A stretch of DNA of 64,000 bases from Naasia sp. SYSU D00057 (GTDB taxonomy: Bacteria; Actinomycetota; Actinomycetes; Actinomycetales; Microbacteriaceae), in the NCBI RefSeq assembly GCF_017916505.1, contig NZ_JAFMSZ010000002.1, positions 593,354 to 657,353 of the forward strand, written 5' to 3'. Position numbers and translations under genes: made by a program. The number at the start of each line of letters is the position of its first letter. Within the stretch, counting starts at the first letter, position 1. Below the pieces are notes generated by a model. The model saw only the letters and a program-made list of their open reading frames with translations. It made no database searches and was not told the DNA's origin. This document shows positions 27,217 to 36,942 of the stretch, piece by piece.

Positions 27217-28452
27217 CTATCGGGCGGGTTCCCCGATCGGGACGTGCCCGTAGCGCGACACCTCGTCCCGGTGCTTCAGCACCTCGGAGCGCATACCGAT
27301 GCCGCAGACACCCACCATCCGGTCACCGACGAAGTAGCCGTAGACGCAGTCGCCGCCGGCCTTCCCCGCGAGCAGCTCGACGCGGTCGGCCAGGGCGGGC
27401 AGCCCGTAGGCGAGCAGGGACATGTCGTACTGGTCGCTCCAGAACGACGGCACCGGGGCGAACCGCTCCGCGATCGCCGCGTCGAGTCTCGGATCCTCGG
27501 CCAGCTGCAGAGCGAGGATGCGGCTCGCGCGCTTGGCGGTCTCGGTGGGGATGTTCCAGTGCTCGATGGATGCGGGCTCGTCGCCGTAGATCGCGTTCGG
27601 GAAGCGGGCCACGTCGCCGACCGCGAACACGTCCCGCCATGAGCTCCCATCGGCTCGCAGCACGCGCATCGCCGAGTCCGTGCGCAGGCCCTGCGCGGCG
27701 TTCACGTCGTTCCCGTCGAGCCACTCGGTGTTGTGCAGGGAGCCGATCGCCTCGACGAGGACCTGGCAGGCGACCTCCGACCCGTCGGCGAGCCGCACGC
27801 CCTCCACCGCCTCCTGCCCCAGCGCCTCGGCGACGTGGGTTCCCATGCGGAAACGGACGCCTCGCTCCACGTGGCGCCGCATCACATCCTCGGCGAGCGC
27901 TGAGCCGAGCGGTCCCAGCATCGGCAGCTCGGCGGAACCCACGACCGTGACCTCGCAGCCCAGCTGACGGGCGGTCGCCGCCACCTCGCAGCCGACGAAG
28001 CCCGAGCCGGCGATCACGACCTGCACCCCGGGGTGCAGCGCATTCCTGAGGGCGGCGGCGTCATCCAGCGTGCGCAGCGCGAACGCGCCGGCCAGCGTCG
28101 CCGTGCGGGGGGACAGCCGCTTGGGGCGGAGGCCGGTCGCCACGACGAGGGCGCGGTAGCGGACCTCCTCGCCGTCCGTCGTCCGGATCGACCGCTGCTC
28201 CAGGTCCGCCGACCGGATGCGGGTGCCGAGTCGCCACTCGACGTCGGAGGTCGCCGCCCGCTGCGGGAAGGCGACCGCGGCGTGCGTGACCTCTCCGCCG
28301 AGGACGTCCTTCGACAGGGGCGGCCGGTTGTAGGGAGCATGCGGCTCGTCACCGAAGACGGTGATCGGGCCGGCGTACCCGCATCGCCGGAGTGCTTCGG
28401 CGCTGCGCAGGCCTCCGAGGGACGCCCCGACGATGACGACGGGTGGGCTCAC
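27217..28452 (-). CDS. FAD-dependent ferredoxin reductase
   Basis: The 411-residue flavoprotein belongs to the oxygenase-coupled NAD(P)H ferredoxin reductase group (putidaredoxin/rhodocoxin reductase type). The FAD motif is VVIVGASLGGLRSAEALR at the N-terminus, the NAD motif VVIAGSGFVGCEVAA is near residue 145, the second FAD motif is VFAVGDVA, and a C-terminal reductase domain completes it. GTG 28452 is chosen because similarity starts at VSPPVVIVGAS. It lies 7 nt after the ferredoxin gene on the same strand, so the pair should pass electrons from NAD(P)H to the ferredoxin. No P450 or other oxygenase is encoded nearby. Confidence 0.92.
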   Translation of the reverse strand: MSPPVVIVGASLGGLRSAEALRRCGYAGPITVFGDEPHAPYNRPPLSKDVLGGEVTHAAVAFPQRAATSDVEWRLGTRIRSADLEQRSIRTTDGEEVRYRALVVATGLRPKRLSPRTATLAGAFALRTLDDAAALRNALHPGVQVVIAGSGFVGCEVAATARQLGCEVTVVGSAELPMLGPLGSALAEDVMRRHVERGVRFRMGTHVAEALGQEAVEGVRLADGSEVACQVLVEAIGSLHNTEWLDGNDVNAAQGLRTDSAMRVLRADGSSWRDVFAVGDVARFPNAIYGDEPASIEHWNIPTETAKRASRILALQLAEDPRLDAAIAERFAPVPSFWSDQYDMSLLAYGLPALADRVELLAGKAGGDCVYGYFVGDRMVGVCGIGMRSEVLKHRDEVSRYGHVPIGEPAR

Positions 28453-28459
28453 TCGGCCG

Positions 28460-28657
28460 CTACCGCCCGAGTGCCAGCGAGATCGCCTGCATCGGGCACA
28501 CGTCGACCGCCGCCTCGACGTTGTCGAGCTCGGCATCTTCCACGTCGGGGGTGTACTCCATCTCGTCTCTGGAGTTCAGCCGGAAGACGTTCGGCGCCTC
28601 GACGACGCACTGCCCGAAGTTCTGGCACTGCGTCCGATCCACTTCCACCTTCAGCAT
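28460..28657 (-). CDS. Ferredoxin, [3Fe-4S] P450-type
   Basis: The 65-residue acidic ferredoxin has a cluster-binding pattern CxxxxxC (CQNFGQC) near residue 11 and CP (VCPMQAI) near residue 54. The missing fourth cysteine is typical of [3Fe-4S] ferredoxins that serve cytochrome P450s. ATG 28657 has GAGGAAGG upstream. It is the first gene of the pair with the reductase; the final acceptor is not in the window. Confidence 0.9.
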   Translation of the reverse strand: MLKVEVDRTQCQNFGQCVVEAPNVFRLNSRDEMEYTPDVEDAELDNVEAAVDVCPMQAISLALGR

Positions 28658-28735
28658 GCGGGAACCTTCCTCGAGCCGACCATCACAGGACGATCGTCCC
28701 ACGCGTCCTTGAGGGGCCGCCGCGTCGCGCTGGTC

Positions 28736-28789
28736 GTGCGGACCTCCGCCCCCTGGCGGACGGTCTCGAGGTGTCCGCAGGACCCGCGG
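28736..28789. repeat. Imperfect hairpin repeat GTGCGGAC...GTCCGCAG, copy 2
   Basis: This copy shares GTGCGGAC, a central inverted stem (CCGCC/GGCGG), TGTCCGCAG and ACCCGCG with the element at 27161. It lies upstream of the ferredoxin gene, in the gap before the divergent nuclease gene. Confidence 0.45.
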
Positions 28790-28830
28790 CGCCGGTGTCG
28801 CTGTCGGCGGGTGCGCGTACCCTGCCCGGC

Positions 28831-29685
28831 ATGGCCGAGCCGATCCGGGACTGGTGGGCGCGCCGCCAGTTCTCGCGCGGCGTCGACGTGCCCTACCCGG
28901 TCGGCACCTACCGGGAGGCGTGGGCGCCGTTCCCCGTCCTGATTCGGCAATACCACCCCGACCTCAACGCCGGGATCGTGCTCACCCAGATCCCGCCCGC
29001 CGCCGACGTGCTGCTGCAGTGGCAGTGCGACGCCGGGCACGTCTTCGTCGCGACGCCCGAGGAGCAGCGCAGCCGCCCCGGGCGGGAGCGGCGCCGCTCC
29101 TCGTGGTGCCCGGAGTGCGTCGCGGCCGCGAAGCCGAAGCCGGTGCTGCCCGTCGGCGCGTGGGCCGCCGCGGGCGTCCCCCTCCCCCGCACGCGCCCAC
29201 CGAAGCCGACCGGTGGCGTCGAGCTCTGCACCCGGACCCCCGACCTGCCCGTCGGCGAACCCTTCACGAGCGTCTGCGCGCCGAAGCCGGCCTCCTCCGT
29301 CGAGGCGCAGCTGCGGGCCGAACTCGGCGAGCGGCTCGACTACACGACCGGCTTCAACGCGGTCCGGGTGCGCCGCCCCTTCTTCGACCACCTGGAGGTG
29401 TGGCCGGACATCCTGCTGCCCGAGCTGCGGATCGCGGTCGAGTACGACAGCACCGGCCGGCACGGACTCGAGCACGTCGGCCGTCGCGAGGAGGTCGACC
29501 GGCGCAAGGACCGCACGCTGCGGGCTGCCGGGTGGGAGGTGGTCCGGATCCGCACCGGGCGACTCGAGAAGCTCGGCCCGCACGACCTCCAGCTCGCCGG
29601 GCTCGGCAAGTCGGCGTACGCGGCGATCCTCGACGAGTTCCGGACCATCCGCGGGCCCTTCCTGGTCGACGCCTACCTCCGCTAG
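28831..29685 (+). CDS. Zinc-ribbon protein with C-terminal Vsr/DUF559-like nuclease domain
   Basis: The protein has 284 residues. The N-terminal half has single and paired cysteines (C66, CPEC 93-96, C133, C149) consistent with zinc ribbons. From about residue 155 it follows the DUF559/Vsr-like PD-(D/E)XK pattern: D193 (WPDILLP), E204 and D206 (VEYDSTGRHG), D223 with R224 and R225 (VDRRKDRTL), then GWEVVRI. This points to a DNA endonuclease, possibly mismatch- or restriction-related. TACCCT lies 7 nt before the ATG at 28831 (leaderless). It is convergent with the GIY-YIG gene, with 4 nt between them. The target is unknown. Confidence 0.75.
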   Translation: MAEPIRDWWARRQFSRGVDVPYPVGTYREAWAPFPVLIRQYHPDLNAGIVLTQIPPAADVLLQWQCDAGHVFVATPEEQRSRPGRERRRSSWCPECVAAAKPKPVLPVGAWAAAGVPLPRTRPPKPTGGVELCTRTPDLPVGEPFTSVCAPKPASSVEAQLRAELGERLDYTTGFNAVRVRRPFFDHLEVWPDILLPELRIAVEYDSTGRHGLEHVGRREEVDRRKDRTLRAAGWEVVRIRTGRLEKLGPHDLQLAGLGKSAYAAILDEFRTIRGPFLVDAYLR

Positions 29686-29689
29686 GCCC

Positions 29690-30265
29690 TCAGCCGCCCA
29701 GCGCGACCGCCTCGCTTCTCCATCGCGCGTACAGATCCCAAGGGTCCACACCGCCGGCGGTGACTCTCTCGAGATGCTCGCGGATGGCGGGCGACAGCCG
29801 GAACCACTCGGATGAGGTCGTGTAGCGGTCCCCCGCGAACTGGGCATGGCGCCGCTGCTCGAGGTGCCGGCCGCCCCGCTCGAACGCGAGCACCTCCTCG
29901 TGCCAGATGCGCGCCAGTCGCTGTCGCGGGTTCGAGGATGTGCCGATCTTCACCCGGTCCTCGTAGCGGAGGTAGTAGACGACGTCGACCCGAGGCGGCG
30001 GCAGCTCGTCGTCGAGCACCTCGCCCACCCGCCACTCGCAGACGGCGCAGAGCCAGCCGGACGGGTAGCGCACACCGAGGCGCGACCCGCACAGACGGCA
30101 CGGCGACGGCAGCAGGTCGGTCATCCCGTCCTCCCGGTGCACCCAGTCGGCGGCGAGCACGAGGTGCAGCTCGCAGAGGTCGAGAGGAGCGTCCGGCGGC
30201 ACGGCACCGCGGCACACGCCGGTCGCGGCGAGCGCGCAGGTCCGCTGTGCGGGGTCTCCGGGCAT
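29690..30265 (-). CDS. GIY-YIG (T5orf172/MUG113-like) domain protein with N-terminal cysteine motifs
   Basis: The protein has 191 residues. The N-terminal 80 residues hold C10, C18, C31, CRLC (56-59) and CAVC (73-76), likely zinc-binding. The C-terminal half carries a GIY-YIG-like core: VVYYLR (96-100), VKIGTSSNPRQRL (105-117), the probable metal-binding glutamate in HLEQRRH (E136) and EWFRLS. Such proteins are predicted nucleases or DNA-binding modules. ATG 30265 is chosen because GAGGAAG lies 8 nt upstream; a GTG 39 nt further up is the alternative. Function unknown. Confidence 0.75.
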   Translation of the reverse strand: MPGDPAQRTCALAATGVCRGAVPPDAPLDLCELHLVLAADWVHREDGMTDLLPSPCRLCGSRLGVRYPSGWLCAVCEWRVGEVLDDELPPPRVDVVYYLRYEDRVKIGTSSNPRQRLARIWHEEVLAFERGGRHLEQRRHAQFAGDRYTTSSEWFRLSPAIREHLERVTAGGVDPWDLYARWRSEAVALGG

Positions 30266-30387
30266 GGGCGGCGCTTCCTCGAGGTCGGGAGCAGGTCCGG
30301 CCACCTGCGCACTCGAAGGGTAGCCCGGGCCGCCGACCGCGCGCCGGGTGGGGCACTCGCGACGTGACCCGCCGCCAGGATGGGGAG

Positions 30388-30678
30388 GTGATCCTCGAAC
30401 ACGCCCTGCTGCCTGTCCGCCCCGGCGAGGAGGCGGAGTTCGAAGCGGCGTTCCGCCGCGCGCGCCCGATCATCGCGGCGTCGCCGGGTTTCCGCGCCCT
30501 CACGCTGTCCCGCTGCGTGGAGCGGCCGTCGACCTACCTGCTGCTCGTCGAATGGGAGCGGCTGGAGGACCACACCGAGGGCTTCCGCGGATCTCCGGCT
30601 TACGCCGAGTGGCGGGCGCTTCTGCACCGCTTCTACGAGCCCTTTCCGGTCGTCGAGCACTTCCAGCGCGTTCTCTGA
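30388..30678 (+). CDS. Antibiotic-biosynthesis-monooxygenase (ABM) domain protein
   Basis: The 96-residue single-domain protein has the ferredoxin-like ABM fold (ILEHALLPVRPGEEAEFEAAF ... YLLLVEWERLEDHTEGFRGS). Family members are small dimeric monooxygenases or heme/quinone-interacting proteins. GTG 30388 is chosen because AGGA lies 7 nt before it and ABM proteins usually begin at this point; an in-frame GTG at 30364 is possible. The substrate is not inferable. Confidence 0.75.
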   Translation: MILEHALLPVRPGEEAEFEAAFRRARPIIAASPGFRALTLSRCVERPSTYLLLVEWERLEDHTEGFRGSPAYAEWRALLHRFYEPFPVVEHFQRVL

Positions 30679-30760
30679 CCGGAGCGCCCGCAACCCGTTG
30701 ACCCCCGCGACGGAGCGGGAGAGCCTGGATGGGTGCGTCGCCGGGCGCGGAGGAGGGAAC

Positions 30761-31801
30761 ATGTCGAAGCAGCGCGTTGCGGTCATCACCGGGGCGTCGA
30801 GCGGCATCGGCCGCGCGACCGCACTCCGGTTCGCCGACGACGGATGGTCGGTCGTCCTCGCGAGCCGCCGCGGCGACGCCCTCGAGGAGCTCGCCGACGA
30901 GTGCCGGGCGCGGGGCGGCAGCGCCCTCGCCGTGCCCACCGACGTCGCGGACGAGAACGCCGTCGAGTCGCTGGCCCTCGCCGCGGTCGAGCGCTTCAAC
31001 CGGATCGACGTGTGGGTGAACAACGCCGCCGTCTCCGTCTTCTCGCCCTTCCTCGACATGCCGATGGACGACTTCCGCCGCGTGATCGACGTCAACGTGA
31101 TGGGCTACGTCTACGGGTCCCGCGCCGCGCTCGAGGTGATGACGCGGCAGGAGAAGGGCGTCCTCATTAACGTGGCGTCGATCGTCGGCGAGGTGCCGCA
31201 GCCCTACACGGCGCCCTACGGCATGTCCAAGGCGGCGGTCCGCGCGCTCAGCGTGAGCCTGCGCCAGGAGCTCTGGCTGCAGGGGCTGAAGAAGGTGCGG
31301 GTCTGCACCGTCCTGCCCGCGACGATCGACACCCCCTTCTTCCGGCACTCCGCCAATTACACCGGCCGCAAGGTCGTCGCGATGCCGCCCGTGTACCCGG
31401 CCGACCAGGTCGCGGTGGCCATCCGCGACCTCGCGAAGGCTCCCGCCGACGAGGTGATCGTGGGCGGCGCCGGCAAGATGATGGTGCGCCAGCACCGGGT
31501 GACGCCGGGGCCGGTGGAGCTGCAGATGGCGGTGCAGGTGGAGAAGACCCACCTGTCGCGCGAGGAGCAGGCCGAGGACACCACGGCCGCCATCTACGAG
31601 CCGTTCGCCGACCCGTCCGACCCGGACATCGGCGGGGGCTGGGAGGGCAGGAAGCGCAAGAACCGGCGCCGGCTCCTCACCTGGACGGCGGCTCTCGCGG
31701 GCGGCGCCGTCCTCGCCTCGAAGACGCTGGGCGGCAAGTCGGGACTGCTGGCCGGAACCGCCGCCGCGAAGGCGCTGAAGCAGAAGGCCCGGAGCCGCTG
31801 A
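30761..31801 (+). CDS. Short-chain dehydrogenase/reductase with C-terminal extension
   Basis: The 346-residue SDR has TGASSGIG near residue 10, the NNAA motif (VNNAAVSV) near residue 86 and the catalytic YGMSK (Y about 155, K about 159), so it is an intact NAD(P)-dependent oxidoreductase. The C-terminal 110 residues exceed the classical length and end in a weakly hydrophobic, then basic tail, as in a known SDR subgroup of unknown substrate. GGAGGAGGGAAC directly precedes the ATG. Confidence 0.88.
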   Translation: MSKQRVAVITGASSGIGRATALRFADDGWSVVLASRRGDALEELADECRARGGSALAVPTDVADENAVESLALAAVERFNRIDVWVNNAAVSVFSPFLDMPMDDFRRVIDVNVMGYVYGSRAALEVMTRQEKGVLINVASIVGEVPQPYTAPYGMSKAAVRALSVSLRQELWLQGLKKVRVCTVLPATIDTPFFRHSANYTGRKVVAMPPVYPADQVAVAIRDLAKAPADEVIVGGAGKMMVRQHRVTPGPVELQMAVQVEKTHLSREEQAEDTTAAIYEPFADPSDPDIGGGWEGRKRKNRRRLLTWTAALAGGAVLASKTLGGKSGLLAGTAAAKALKQKARSR

Positions 31802-31808
31802 GGCTCGT

Positions 31809-31866
31809 CGCAACCGAACGGACTATTCGCAACGGCACACGGTTGCGGAATGTCCGCACGGTTGCG
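31809..31866. repeat. 58-bp CGCAACCG quasi-palindromic repeat, copy 2
   Basis: This copy has the same 58-bp length and nested CGCAAC/GTTGCG pairs as at 18893 and 59449. It is the most symmetric copy and resembles its own reverse complement closely. It lies between the convergent SDR and cysE genes. Confidence 0.78.
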
Positions 31867-31889
31867 AGCGGCCGGCGCTGAGCTGCGGT

Positions 31890-32426
31890 TCAGCCGCCGG
31901 CGATGCTGCCGGCGTCGATCCGGCGAGCGCGGACGACCGCCGGCACGCCGACGAGCAGCGAGTGCGCCGGGGCGTCCTGCAGCACGACGGCGCCCGCGCC
32001 GACGAGGCAGTCGTCGCCGATCGTCACCGGCCCCAGGATGGTCGCGCCGGCGCCGAGGACGACCCGGTCCCCGATCGTCGGGTGCCGCTTCTCGTGCCGG
32101 AGGCTCGTGCCGCCGAGCGTGACGCCGTGGTACATCAGCACGTCGTCGCCGACCTCGGCCGTCTCCCCGATGACGACGCCCATGCCGTGGTCGATGAAGA
32201 GCCGCCGGCCGATCCGGGCGCCGGGATGGATCTCCACACCGGTGAGGAACCGGGCGAACTGCGACAGCATCCGCGCGGGCAGCCGGAACCCTGCCCGCCA
32301 CAAGCGCGAGCTGACCCGGTGGAACCACACGGCGTGCAGGCCGGGGTAGGTGAGCGCCACCTCGACCCGGCTGCGCGCCGCCGGATCCCGGGTGAGCGCG
32401 CTCGAGACGTCCTCGCGAACGCCCAA
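31890..32426 (-). CDS. cysE: Serine O-acetyltransferase
   Basis: The 178-residue enzyme makes O-acetylserine from serine and acetyl-CoA. It is a left-handed parallel beta-helix built of hexapeptide repeats ([22 protein letters not shown], then [20 protein letters not shown]). It is the short cysE form common in Gram-positive bacteria. The start appears to be TTG at 32426, with AGGA 5 nt upstream and one base after the cysK stop. It is encoded with cysK, which uses its product. Confidence 0.92.
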   Translation of the reverse strand: MGVREDVSSALTRDPAARSRVEVALTYPGLHAVWFHRVSSRLWRAGFRLPARMLSQFARFLTGVEIHPGARIGRRLFIDHGMGVVIGETAEVGDDVLMYHGVTLGGTSLRHEKRHPTIGDRVVLGAGATILGPVTIGDDCLVGAGAVVLQDAPAHSLLVGVPAVVRARRIDAGSIAGG

Positions 32427-32427
32427 C

Positions 32428-33363
32428 TCAGTCCTGGAGGTCCGCGTAGAGCACCGTCGAGAGGTACCGCTCGCCGTAGCTCGCGACGATGACGACGATC
32501 GTCTTGCCCTCGTTCTCCGGCCGCTTCGCCAGCTCGACGGCGGCGTGCACGGTGGCGCCCGATGAGATGCCGGCGAGGATGCCCTCCTCCGCGCCGAGGC
32601 GGCGGGCCATCGCGACGGACTCGGTGATGTCGACGTCGAACACCTCGTCGTAGACGCTGCGGTCGAGGATCTCGGGCACGAAGTTCGCGCCGATGCCCTG
32701 GATCTTGTGCGGCCCGGGCTGGCCGCCGTTGAGGATGGGCGACTCCTTCGGCTCCACCGCGACCACCGTCATGCCGGGCTTCTGCTCCTTCAGGTAGCGG
32801 CCCGCGCCGGTGATGGTGCCGCCGGTGCCGATGCCGGACACGAAGACGTCGACGGCGCCTTCGGTGTCCTCCCAGACCTCGGGGCCGGTGGTGCGGTAGT
32901 GCACCGCGGGGTTCGCCTCGTTCTCGAACTGGCGAGCGCGGACGGATCCGGGGGTGTTCGAGTGGATCTCCGCCGCCTTCGCGACCGCGCCCTTCATGCC
33001 CTCGGAGCCGGGCGTGAGCACGACCTCGGCGCCGTATGCCTTGAGCAGCATGCGACGCTCGATGCTCATCGTCTCCGGCATGGTGAGCACCACCCGGTAC
33101 CCCCGCGCCGCGCCGACCATGGCGAGCGCGATGCCGGTGTTGCCGCTGGTCGCCTCGATGATCGTGCCGCCCGGCTGCAGCTCGCCGGACGCCTCGGCGG
33201 CATCGACGATGGCGATGCCGATACGGTCCTTGACGCTCGAGGACGGGTTGTAGAACTCGAGCTTCGCGAGCACCGTCGCGCCGGCACCCTCGGTCACCCG
33301 GTTGAGGCGGACGAGCGGGGTGCGGCCGAAGGCCTCGGTGATGGACGAGGAGATGCGGGCCAT
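32428..33363 (-). CDS. cysK: Cysteine synthase A (O-acetylserine sulfhydrylase)
   Basis: The 311-residue PLP enzyme forms cysteine from O-acetylserine and sulfide. PLP lysine lies in [11 protein letters not shown] (about residue 43), the substrate loop is TSGNTGIAL and the phosphate loop is [10 protein letters not shown]. Length is normal. It precedes cysE by one base and follows the DUF308 gene by 10 nt on the same strand. Confidence 0.95.
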   Translation of the reverse strand: MARISSSITEAFGRTPLVRLNRVTEGAGATVLAKLEFYNPSSSVKDRIGIAIVDAAEASGELQPGGTIIEATSGNTGIALAMVGAARGYRVVLTMPETMSIERRMLLKAYGAEVVLTPGSEGMKGAVAKAAEIHSNTPGSVRARQFENEANPAVHYRTTGPEVWEDTEGAVDVFVSGIGTGGTITGAGRYLKEQKPGMTVVAVEPKESPILNGGQPGPHKIQGIGANFVPEILDRSVYDEVFDVDITESVAMARRLGAEEGILAGISSGATVHAAVELAKRPENEGKTIVVIVASYGERYLSTVLYADLQD

Positions 33364-33373
33364 TGGGGTCCTT

Positions 33374-33955
33374 TCAGGCGGTCCGGCTGTCGGCGGTGCG
33401 GGGTCGGGCCCGGCGGGGGATCATCAGGAGGGTCGTGAGGCTCACCACGATGAGCAGGACGGAGCCGATCAGCACGAGCGCCGCGACGCCGGCGGCCGGC
33501 AGCACGAACATCGCCACTCCCGCCGCGATGGACACGATGCCGCTCACGTAGCCGAACCAGCGGGGCCGGGTCGCGCTGCGCAGGCCGGCCACGAAGTCGA
33601 CGACGCCGTCCATGATCCAGCCGAAGCCGATGACGAAGGCGAGGACGACGAGCGACTCGAAGGGATCGGCGATGCACATGATGCCGGCGATGACGACGAG
33701 GACCCCGAGCACGGCGCTCAGCCAGCGCAGTGGCGTCGAGAGCTCGTCGGCGATCACGGCCGACATGATGCGGAAGATGCCGGTGGCGACGAGGAAGCTG
33801 CCGAACAGGATGGCGACGGTGAAGAGCGTGGCGCCGGGGAAGACCAGGCCGATCACGCCGAGCAGCAGCCCGAGCACCGCGATCGCGATGATCTGGCCGC
33901 GGTGGACGCGGGAGAACCAGCCCAGAGTGAGGGAACTGGAAGGGGTCGTCGTCAT
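33374..33955 (-). CDS. DUF308 (HdeD-like) membrane protein
   Basis: The 193-residue integral membrane protein has six hydrophobic segments arranged as repeated helix pairs, the HdeD/DUF308 plan. [14 protein letters not shown] near residue 120 is typical. In Escherichia coli HdeD is linked to acid stress; no such role can be inferred here. ATG 33955 (MTTTPSSS) is preferred because GAAGAAGG precedes it; the frame is open 33 nt further. It lies upstream of cysK-cysE and may share the transcript. Confidence 0.82.
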   Translation of the reverse strand: MTTTPSSSLTLGWFSRVHRGQIIAIAVLGLLLGVIGLVFPGATLFTVAILFGSFLVATGIFRIMSAVIADELSTPLRWLSAVLGVLVVIAGIMCIADPFESLVVLAFVIGFGWIMDGVVDFVAGLRSATRPRWFGYVSGIVSIAAGVAMFVLPAAGVAALVLIGSVLLIVVSLTTLLMIPRRARPRTADSRTA

Positions 33956-34049
33956 CGGTGCCTTCTTCCCGGAGCGGTGTGCCCCCACAGTCTGGCAGGC
34001 GCGCCCCCGCCTCGCGTCACGCGGCGGAGCCGAACGGTCGCGGGCCTGC

Positions 34050-35946
<1,897 letters not shown>

Positions 35947-35968
35947 GGTCTCATTCTGTCCGAATCGC

Positions 35969-36841
35969 TCAGGGCACCGCGGGCGCGAAGGTGTCGCAGC
36001 CGCCGGGGCCGTTCTGGTAGCCGATGATGAACCACTTCTGGCGCTGCTCCGCAGAGCCGTGCGTCCAGGTGTGGGAGTTCGCGTCGGTGCCCTGGATGCG
36101 ATCGTCCCCGACCGCGGCGGCGGCGCTCAGTGCGTCCCGGACCTGGGCATCGGTGACGGTCTCGAGCAGCGGGGTGCCCGACGGGTCGTCGGTCCCCGAG
36201 GCGGCGGCCGTCCAGGCGCCGGCGTAGCAGTCCGCCTGCAGCTCGACCCGCACGCCGGCCGAGGCGGGGCCGGTCTCGCCGTCACGCGAGCTCTCGAGGA
36301 CCCCGGTGAGGTTCTGGATGTGGTGCCCCCACTCGTGGGCGACGACGTAGAGCTCGGCGAGCGATCCGCCGTTCGCGCCGAACCTGGTGCGGAGGTCCTC
36401 GTAGAAGCCGGTGTCGAGGTAGATGGAGGTGTCGGCCGGGCAGTAGAAGGGCCCGACCGCGGAGGTGGCGTTGCCGCAGCCGGTCTGCGTCGCCTGCGAG
36501 AAGAGGTAGAACTCGGGGGTGAAGTAGTCGTTCACGCCGACGGTGGGCGCCGCCTCGAGCCAGTAGTCGTCGAGTGAGGTCGCCGCGCCGACCATCCGGC
36601 AGTCGACGGAGGCGTTGGCGTCCTCGCCGGTCTGGCACTCCTCGAGCGCCTGTCCCTGGTCCTGGGTGGTGCCGCCGGGCACGCCGCCTCCGCCGACGAG
36701 GCCGGTGAGGTCGACGCCGAGGAGCTGGGAGATGAGGAACACGGCGATCAGGCCCACGCCGCCGCCGACGCCGACACCCGTCGCGGTCCGCCGCCGCTTC
36801 ACCTTGCTCGGGTCGAGGCGCGCCCGGTCGTTGAACGTCAT
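35969..36841 (-). CDS. Putative neutral zinc metallopeptidase (YpfJ family)
   Basis: The 290-residue protein has one N-terminal transmembrane helix (about residues 18-42), a short Gly-rich linker and an extracytoplasmic domain with the zinc site VVAHEWGHHIQN. The C-terminal RQKWFIIGYQNG is typical of the YpfJ/PF04228 family. The substrate is unknown. ATG 36841 has TACCGT (reverse strand, 36848-36853) at 6 nt, suggesting a leaderless start; longer readings upstream are arginine-rich and not credible. Confidence 0.88.
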   Translation of the reverse strand: MTFNDRARLDPSKVKRRRTATGVGVGGGVGLIAVFLISQLLGVDLTGLVGGGGVPGGTTQDQGQALEECQTGEDANASVDCRMVGAATSLDDYWLEAAPTVGVNDYFTPEFYLFSQATQTGCGNATSAVGPFYCPADTSIYLDTGFYEDLRTRFGANGGSLAELYVVAHEWGHHIQNLTGVLESSRDGETGPASAGVRVELQADCYAGAWTAAASGTDDPSGTPLLETVTDAQVRDALSAAAAVGDDRIQGTDANSHTWTHGSAEQRQKWFIIGYQNGPGGCDTFAPAVP

Positions 36842-36942
36842 GGTCCGACGGTATCCGCGGGCGGCGCCGCCGCACCGACTCGGCCGGAGGGGTTGACGGA
36901 TCCTCGGATCGCCGCCAGCGGTCGTCCGCGCGGCGGCTCGGG

